A stretch of 64,000 nt of DNA, taken from Isoetes taiwanensis. Lineage: Eukaryota; Streptophyta; Lycopodiopsida; Isoetales; Isoetaceae. Positions within the stretch are counted from its first letter, which is position 1. Each line of letters opens with the position of its first letter. The notes under the pieces were generated by a model. It was given only the letters and a program-made list of their open reading frames with translations, ran no database searches and had not been told where the DNA came from. A program made the translations under genes and the position numbers. Below, in pieces: positions 56,480 through 64,000 of this stretch. The stretch covers positions 6,961,563-7,025,562 of the forward strand of contig JAJEKV010000014.1 of NCBI GenBank assembly GCA_021234155.1. The letters run 5' to 3'.

Positions 56480-58041
56480 CCAAGGCGCCACCGCCTAGCC
56501 GAAGGCGCCAAGCCTAAGCCCTTTGGGGGCTAGCATCGGATTTGCGCCAGGGAGAGCCTAAGCCCCTCGGGGGCTAGCATCAGAGTGGCGCCAGCCGCCA
56601 GGGAGTTGCTGCATCCCTGTAAGCCAGCTCCGCACCTAGTTCTGCCATCATTGTCGGCTATGCAGTCAAGACCACAGCAGGTGCAGCCCAGCCACGTACT
56701 TGTCCGGTAATCTTCGGTTTCCTCCTGTAGATTGCTTCTGCCAGAATTTAGATTCGCTCTTTGCCCCTTTGCGCTGCACCCCTTTGCTTCTGTGCTCCAA
56801 CCCTTTATCCTTTGCTTCGTAAAACCCTAGGCTCTGCATCTCTGCCACCCCTTTGTTGTGAATTTGTTTTGGATTTGGCCAGCCATCCCCTCAGCAATGA
56901 CTCGGAAAGCCAAGGAAATGGCCAGGAAGAAGCGCCCCCCACGGCGGCCGTAATACCGGTGCCGGTCCTCTTGGATGCGGGCAAGCCACTGAGCCCAGCA
57001 GCCCGCCTTGGTGGCTGCCGGTCCGAATCCCCTACCCTCCCCTCTGCGGATGTCTACCGGCGGTCACATACCAAAGGCGTGTGTTCACGGCCATTTAGTC
57101 CAAAATGATTATCCGCAGATACTTTCGTGACCCTCCCCAATGAAACAGTTGGATTGATGTGCTTTCTGATTGTTCAAGGACATGCTCAAGCATTTGGAGG
57201 ATGGGCTCTCGCCGAATCGGGCGATGTCATGGTGCGACGGGCCGAGACCTCCACCACTACGTCCCATGTGGGCTGATGATATAATCTGAGACCGAGGAAG
57301 AGATTGGGCCCCATGTGCGTACCCCGGTGCAGGCTGGCGAGGAGACAGAGCCCTTGGTGGATGTGGATATGGAGATGCCCGGCGCAACCTGATCGGGGAC
57401 TTGGGAGTGTACCCGCGCCTATGGACTCGGATCGGCCGAACAGGCGGGCACTTGACTTTACGTCTAGTTGGCCTTCCGGAGGCTCGTTTGTGCTCGGATA
57501 CGGATGCAGCAGCACAGTTTTTTGGAGACACAATGCACATACGGGTCCCAAGCAGTTTTACAGCACGGAGGGTGGGTGCACAGAGGCCGGATCGGCCACG
57601 CCACCTTTTGGTACAGTTTGCAACATCACATGCTAGGTTACATGTGCTACAGCATGGGAGTCACCTGAGGGGGACCAACTTTTCTGTGCAGGAAAACCTC
57701 TCCCCAGTTCAGCTAACCCAGAGGCGGGCAGAGTTGTGTAAAGTTCGAGAGGCGCGGATCCAGAAGAAATGGGCAGTGTATAGGGGGGGCGCGGCAATTA
57801 TCCTTAGCCAGTGGCCTCAAAACCCGTGGTTGGGATATTGCTAGCTGCTTCCCTTCTTTAGGCTCTTCTCCAGCCTTCTTTTTCTATATGTTGTAACGGG
57901 GCTTAGTCCCCAGGTTTTGCTTTTGCTTTGTTATGGGCTTTGCCCCTTTGTTTAGATTGGGCTTAGGCCCTCCTTTATGTTTTGGTCCCATAAGCCCGGT
58001 GGGCTTCCGTGGACGTTAAAATGATTATCTTATCTTATCTT
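56480..58041 (+). mobile_element. LINE-derived element with ORF1-like protein and no ORF2
   Basis: After a GC-rich leader with two copies of CTAAGCCC-T-GGGGGCTAGCAT, an ATG at about 56898 opens a basic N-terminus (MTRKAKEMARKKRPPRR). Further on, ORF 57401-57844 ends in a domain typical of LINE ORF1 proteins: HLLVQFATSHARLHVLQHGS, then LRGTNFSVQENLSPVQLTQR, then AELCKVREARIQKKWAVYRG. ORF1 proteins bind element RNA. The stop is followed directly by the family 3' UTR (GGTCCCATAAG, CTTCCGTGGACGTTAAAA) and an ATCTT tail, so ORF2 is missing: a non-autonomous half-LINE. The coding frame shifts upstream of 57401. Confidence 0.65.
58026..58041 (+). repeat. (TATCT)n LINE tail
   Basis: Three units directly after the ACGTTAAAATGAT terminus. 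Confidence 0.75.
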
Positions 58042-58509
58042 TTCCTTTTGTTGTTATTGATGCATAGAGTATACTCAATTTTATTAATATTTGAGTTAGT
58101 TCTAGACTCAGGGGTATGTTAAATTGAATGTTAGAAGGGTCGTGCATTGGAGTTATCTAGTATGTATCTTTCCTTTAGCTTAAATTACTTGTATGAAGCT
58201 AGCTTTGAACTTTCAAGTTTGGAGAGGCATCATCTTGGATTGGAAGGCTAAGCAATTGTGTTTGACAAGGATGGGTCAGTTCTGAGGGACAAAATTGTAT
58301 TCATTTGGGAGTATGTTGAATTGAGGATTAAGATGTGAAGGCATAAAGGGAAGAGACCCGGGGAATTAAGGAGGCAGACCATAAATTTTTTTCCTTTTTT
58401 TTTTTATCAATGGTTGGTTTGTTCCAAGGAAGATGTCACAAAGGGAGATGCAAATTGGATTTTTCATGAGTGCTCTAAGATGCACCCATGAGGACATGGG
58501 TTGAATTTT
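58042..58509. other. AT-rich region before LTR B
   Basis: No gene recognised; presumably the 3' part of the LTR element's interior. Confidence 0.4.
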
Positions 58510-58520
58510 TGGAGGAGAGA
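58510..58520 (+). promoter_or_regulatory. Polypurine tract
   Basis: GGAGGAGAGA lies immediately before LTR B, as expected for priming of plus-strand DNA, which marks LTR B as a 3' LTR. Confidence 0.65.
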
Positions 58521-58521
58521 C

Positions 58522-60263
58522 TGTAACGGACCTAGCAACCTAGCACCAACATTGCATGCAATATGTGCATGCATGTAGTGTGTGCATGCATGCAGCGTGC
58601 ATGCATGCAAGGTCATTGTTAGGTTATATAAGTGCAACAATATTATTCTTGATTTCTTGGGAAGGAGTTTTCCATGGGAAAGAAGCCTTTTTTGTTGTGG
58701 TGGATGCGCTTGCACCAGATTGATCAGAATTGGACCGAGGAGAAGGAGCAAAGTATTTCCAGGTGGGGGTCAAGTCTTACACCTAAGGTTGTTGTGATGT
58801 TTATGTTTTGGTTAACGTAGTTTGGGAAAACTTAATGAGCTTTGACCATGGTTTGTAGATTTAATGGATTCAATTTGAGGCATGATCTGAATTGAATGAA
58901 CATAATCGAAAATAGATTCTTGAAAGTAAAAGAGAAGGAAAAATAGCGCTTTTAGATTATCATCTGTAGTTTTTATATAATCATATAGTAGAGATTGATT
59001 CTGAATAGCTGAGAAATTGATGAGTTAAACACACATAATTGTATTACGGTTGGATGATGTTATTAAATTGTCTTAGGTTGTTGGTCCTTGAAAGTATATC
59101 ATGTCGGTGATTTAATCGTTCTAGGAGCATGGGATCATACTTATTATTGTCAATGTAGCGTGTTGTTAATGTTTGTATTTAATTAAAGGAATTATGATTT
59201 ATCATATCTCTGATTTGGTTGGCTTAGTAAAGTATAATTATGCGTGAATGGATTATTGTTGAAAACATGTCTTTGGGATGTATCATGGTGTGGTTGGTTA
59301 CCCACTAATATGGCATTATGATTTGCTACACAATTTGGTTGACATTGAGAATTCTGTGTTGGAATATGCTATGATATATTTTTATGCGAAGTGCTATAAT
59401 AGTATTGGAATGCTCTGTGATATAATCCTCTGGGGCCGGAGTCTAGGTACGATGGTCTAGACTCGCGGTTATTGCACAATGATATGTGAATGGTTTATTT
59501 GGAACATCGGGCATTGGTACCTTAGGGTACAACGTCTTGCACAGTTAAGTGGCCCTCCAATGCTGGACGCGGCGTGGATGGGTGTGTATACACGTGGTTT
59601 ACCCCGCCTCTATGTCACTGGCCTGATCAGCCGAGTTGACCATGCTCAGATCCAGAGGAATATTGGTTGTTGTCTATGTTGCCATGGTTGTTAGTTGTTA
59701 TTATGTTAATTGGAATGTCTTGTATTGAATTGCAATGGTTGTAGTATGTAGTAGCTATTCATGGGTAAATTGTGCATTGTGGGACATGCTTGTATGGATT
59801 ACTAACTTGAGTTTCAGGGGCGAGGCTATGGTAAGGTTAAGTTATTATTTTTGGATGGATGCATTATGTTGTTGATGCTTAGGCATGTCCTAGAACCTCG
59901 ATCCCCACTTAGTCCCTGTGACTAACCCCATTGTTGATGGTGTAAGCAGACGTGCAAGAGGCTCTGGAGTGTAATTTAAGCTTTGGGAAGGCGATAGTAG
60001 GAATTAGATTGCAAATAAACAAACTTGTTGATTATTACAAGAACTGGGTTGAAACTATAATTGCTAAGTTCATGGATGTAGCGTGAGAATATTATTATTG
60101 GTTATGGGGGAATAGTTTTTGGGACCTTGGAATATTGATATAAAGATTAAATTCTTTACCCAAGTGTTATTGTTGCAGATGCATGAGTTAATTTCTTAAG
60201 TTTTTAAGCTTAAGTAGATCCAATGGTCGAGATTGATGGGATCTCCAGTTACCATAAAAGTTA
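58522..60263 (+). mobile_element. LTR B (3' LTR), end truncated
   Basis: It is near-identical in layout to LTR A (TGTAACGGACC start; shared 60-aa-equivalent ORF stretches are fortuitous). It stops just short of the expected CCGTTATA end. With LTR A it would delimit an element of about 15.7 kb carrying other insertions, although two separate elements cannot be excluded. Confidence 0.7.
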
Positions 60264-60276
60264 ATCGTGATTCGCC

Positions 60277-60711
60277 CGCCGCTAACCTTTATGGTAAACC
60301 GGAGATCCCATCAATCTCTAATTATTGATCTACTTAAGCTTAAAAACTTAAGAAATTAACTTATGCATCCGCAACAATAACACTTAGGTAAAGAATTTAA
60401 TCTTTATATCAATATTCCAAGGTCCCAAAAACTATTCCCCCATAACCAATAATAATATTCTCACGCTACATCCATGAACTTAGCAATTATAGTTTCAACC
60501 TAGTTCTTGTAATAATCAACAAGTTTGTTTATTTGCAATCCAATTCCTACTATCGCCTTCCCAAAGCTTAAATTACACTCCAGAGCCTCTTGCACGTCTA
60601 CTTACACCATCAACAATGGGGTTAGTCACAGGGACTAAGTGGGGATCGAGGTTCTAGGACATGCCTAAGCATCAACAACATAATGCATCCATCCAAAAAC
60701 AATAACTTAAC
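60277..60711 (-). mobile_element. Inverted LTR fragment abutting LTR B
   Basis: About 435 bp of the same LTR in opposite orientation, starting about 14 bases after LTR B breaks off. Together with the last 430 bp of LTR B it forms a near-perfect palindrome with a tiny loop. Confidence 0.8.
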
Positions 60712-60723
60712 ACCCCTGAGATC

Positions 60724-61012
60724 CCCTTTTGTTTGGGTGCTTATTCACACGGGGGGTGACTCCGGGCAACGAGAGCTGTTGGATAGGCATATTCACCCCT
60801 TATTCTTTAATCTACACCGTACGTAAAGTTCCTCGTTTGTGGGGTATGGATGTACAGAAATTGCTATAATGTATAACAAGATTTGCAAAATACTATAAGA
60901 TTTCAGGCAATATACTATATGGTGTGGATTTTGTACGTGCAAAACACAATTATAAGGGTTCTTGCTACCCTACGTCACCCGTGTGAATAAGCACCCAAAT
61001 AAAGGGGGGTTT
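60724..61012. mobile_element. TIR MITE, well-preserved copy
   Basis: Inverted ends TTTGGGTGCTTATTCACACG are perfect over 20 bases and continue outward imperfectly into CCCCTTT/AAAGGGG. The interior is about 220 bp, AT-rich and without an ORF. The superfamily is not clear without a certain target duplication. Confidence 0.75.
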
Positions 61013-61839
61013 AAGGGGGAATTTTATTTAAAGGCGTGTAATGTAATGGTTTTTGTTATAGGTTTAAAAAAAAATTTTGTCCCTTCGGGGCTAAAAACAA
61101 ACAACGTTACTTCACACTTGGATGAGTTGATGTTATATTTTGTAATTAATAATATGTCGGATATAAAACATGTAGCAATATCTAATATGTAGCATTATAA
61201 CAAAAAACTAGCAAAAAGGCACGCCAGGTGTTGTAGTCGAGCAAAATCAAGCTAAAAACTATCGCAAAGGTAAGCAAAACAAGGTACACAAGTTTTTCTC
61301 ATCTAGCAATAGTTGCACATAACTCTTTGTGATTTTCGAGTGCATGTATGAATTTGGCATTAATGTCACTATTTATATAGACACTTAGTTGGCTTTTCAA
61401 GATAGTGGGCTGAATGTTTTCTTGGGAATATATGCTTCTTAGTTCTTAAAGCACAAAATAAAAGGGACACAATTATTGCACAAGTAGAGCTAACAATCTA
61501 ACGGCGAAGGGACTTGGAGCTCATTCTGCAGTTCATGGTCCATACTCGCAAAGGTCCATTACATATTAGAGAATGATTTTTAAAATGGAAATGCTTTTTC
61601 TTATTGACCAATATAGCTTGGCAAATAGAGGAAAAAAAAATTAGCTTGCAAAAACAAAGTAACTTATTGTAATTGTCCATAGTGATATAACCGGTTGGAA
61701 CCATCTAACACAAACCCAAGTTGCACTGGATAAGGATCAACTCCATAAACATCACATAAAAATGCGATGAAGCAAAATCCAAACTACTCTTTGCTGTGCA
61801 AGCAAAGATGGTGTAATCTGCCATGCAGATGATATCAAC
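61013..61839. other. No recognisable gene
   Basis: AT-rich, and not shared with the duplicate locus at 50.0-50.3 kb. Confidence 0.4.
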
Positions 61840-63120
61840 ACTTGACCTCTATATTTAGCCTACTTCCATACATATTACCCCATCACACTGGTTAGTCTTT
61901 GAATAAGATTTTATAGGCACCAATTGCCGTTAATTTCAATGAAGCTCTTACTTCATGTATTTCGTTCACAACTTCAATCCTTTGACTATATCCTTAATCA
62001 AGTAATGCAATCACCATCCCTCCATTAATCTACAATCACTTCTAGCATGCCAAATAATTACGATACATGGAAGCACCATTAGTAGATGTGCTTACAACTC
62101 TTCTATTACATTCTAAGATTTTCAAAAAATGGCACTTCCCCATGTCTATACATTCCCCCCTTCTGCCTTTATCTCATATCTGGGCTTTATCTGACAACTC
62201 TTTCGTTCAACTTCATGGTTTACCTACCACCACGATTAAATATGTTATTCCTCTATTCATCTTCTTCTTCTTCATTATCCATAAGATGGATAACATTGTT
62301 CAATCTTGGCCAATCAATTCTTCAATCTGCCATAATTTAAGTGGATATCATTCTCTAAATATAAATGCCTAACCTGACTTTGTTCCATTAAGTGCTTTCT
62401 TATACTCCAAGAATTTTTTTTCAAGGCCAAGAACTTTTTCAAGGCTATCACCGACTATTCTAGCCATAACCCTAGGGCCAACAACTTTATAGACCTCAAG
62501 TAGGACCATGATGTAATCATGACATTTCCTTCTCCACCATCACGCTATTTACACATGAGCTTCAATCCGACTATCATGTCAATCTTATTTTATAACCATA
62601 TCTAAGCATTCTCAAAACTTGTCTTACAACCACCGTGTTGTAACCTTATCCAACCATAGCTTGAATGCTATCAACTTAGCAACATATTGTTATTTTACCA
62701 CTGGATATCAATATATGGATGCTGCCTGGTTTTCTCAATTTTATCTTCAACAGGATGCACCTAACATCACATCAAGAATCTTATTCATCCGATATGGTAA
62801 GATGAACCTTCCCTGAATATCATAGGCATTATATATCATGCACTGCCTATTCCAAATTTCCTTGCCACCAGAGTATACTACTACGAGATCACATCTACAC
62901 TATAAGGAGTGGTTACCAAAGTGAAACGCAATACCTGTAACTTAATCTCCCTCAAACATCACTTCCATGCGATGCGTACATTGGCAACCGCAAATCAAAG
63001 TTAGCTCCTTGATGAAGTACATTTTTCTAGCTTATCTGCTTTGCAGGATAGAAAATCAACCAAGATTATAGAAATACCATGTAATCAATTTCACATACCT
63101 TCATAAAACAATTTGTCACG
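61840..63120 (-). mobile_element. Non-coding internal region of an LTR retrotransposon, copy 2
   Basis: It is highly similar to 50270-51980 and lacks the 440-bp insertion there. It carries a TTC/TTCTTC expansion near 62258-62275. It is cut off at about 63120, where a LINE fragment begins, so the primer-binding site and LTR of this copy are missing. Confidence 0.6.
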
Positions 63121-63840
63121 CCTAAAAATGCAAATAGTATGCCAATTTTGGCTTCAGATGCAAATCTATTCACAGAAGATGAGGTAAGGGATGTTGTGGT
63201 TAATATGGCTAGCAGTATAGCGCATAACATAAGTGGTATGTGCACAGAGCTGATAAAATGGGGCGGACAGATCACTATATCAGTACTTGCCAGATTGCTT
63301 AATAGTTGTGTGAAGCAAGGGTTGCCAGATGGATGGAAGGTTAATCATGTCCATCCAATACATAAGCAAGAAGGCAAAAGGGATGTCAGAAATTACGGGA
63401 CTATACTGATAGGCAGTGTGTTTGCAAAAATCTTAGGCAGTTTATTGGAGAGCAAACTGAGCCAATGGGCAGAGATAAATGGCAAGCGTTCACAGTTTCA
63501 AGCAGGATTTCGAAAGCATCACAATACCTTGGATCATGCCCTCACACTTAGAGTAGTGATGGAAAAGGCTAAGGCCCCAAATTGTGCACTGTACATTGCA
63601 TACATTGACTTCACCAAAGCCTTCGACACTGTCCCGAGGAGTGAGCTTGGTGCGAGAATGGAACAAATAGGTGTTCCAACTGAGATCAGAGGTGCAATTT
63701 GCAGAAATTCTCATTACGCTTTCTGGTAGCCTGTACGATGTGATCAGAAATACCATTGGGTACGGCAAGGCTGCCCTCTTTCGCTTACTCCGTTTGGCCT
63801 ATACATAGATGAGCTTGATAACTCCATCCATCTCCTTTGA
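63121..63840 (+). mobile_element. LINE reverse transcriptase fragment (N-terminal half)
   Basis: ORF 63139-63729 reads FTEDEVRDVVVNMAS, then WKVNHVHPIHKQEGKRDVRN, then FQAGFRKHHNTLDHALTLR and IDFTKAFDTVPR (catalytic block A). A continuation in another frame (63730-63840) resembles the QGCPLSPTPFGLYIDEL block. It ends before the YADD box. Structurally it belongs to the same broad LINE group as the 15.2-17.1 kb copy, with clear divergence. It lies directly against the truncated retroelement region. Confidence 0.8.
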
Positions 63841-64000
63841 TGATTATTAAAATCTGGCTACACAAAAAAATACTTAAGACTGTGATGGTCAATTTTAAGA
63901 AGGAATCTCCTATCCAACAAGTAATGACACCATATTTTCAAAGTTTGTACTACTGCTAGCATTTTTAGATCTTGTGTTGGATGATTACGTTTTGCAGGGG

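Noticed and set aside
57109-57551. Long minus-strand ORFs opposite the LINE ORF1
   Set aside because: They are antisense to a recognisable ORF1 domain and contain only low-complexity Pro/Arg/His sequence.

Overview
The window looks like nuclear DNA from a large, repeat-rich land-plant genome. It holds a spliced RSL-class bHLH gene, a spliced plastid-type J-domain gene, and relics of plant-specific families: a PPR protein, an LRR receptor-like protein and a STRUBBELIG-type kinase. Introns are spliceosomal, intergenic DNA is AT-rich, and transposons of many classes are nested in it. A seedless plant, perhaps a fern, is my guess; nothing here proves the species.

Only two genes look intact and confidently host-encoded: the RSL-type bHLH factor (29844-31946, five exons, 203 aa) and the J-domain protein (38824-39502, three exons, 154 aa). 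A tandem pair of tiny TATA-driven ORFs (17347-18233) may be genes but is unidentified. The rest is relics: a COQ3-like piece (33.8 kb), an LRR receptor-like protein (35.2-36.3 kb), two 5S rDNA units (41.1-41.8 kb), a PPR fragment (42.9-43.3 kb), an SRF-type kinase piece (53.1 kb), a malectin-like exon (54.7 kb) and an ADP/ATP carrier piece (55.4-55.7 kb).

Mobile DNA fills the remainder. One non-L1 LINE family ends in a conserved 'CCGTGGACGTTAAAA' followed by a simple repeat, and occurs at least seven times. There are also an L1-type LINE, a tRNA-derived SINE with a GATA tail, a likely Helitron end, a foldback of about 1.25 kb, a MULE-like element with a perfect 10-bp target duplication, a TIR MITE in two copies, DUF7869-type genes, an HUH (Rep) endonuclease element, and LTR elements across 44.5-63 kb.

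The most interesting system is a gene family present twice, at 419-1600 (minus) and about 22.9-27.1 kb (plus). It appears to join a ParB-like domain to a beta-class DNA methyltransferase-like domain and a C-terminal coiled region. The larger copy carries an array of ATCGC-N4-GCGAT palindromes in its first intron, with more in tandem repeats upstream, in a later intron and just downstream. The MULE-like element at 36.7-37.7 kb carries arrays of the same arms with a TTAA centre. A ParB-like protein beside clustered palindromes recalls a partition or modification system and its sites, but here it sits in a plant genome. Both copies look decayed, so function would have to reside in relatives elsewhere.
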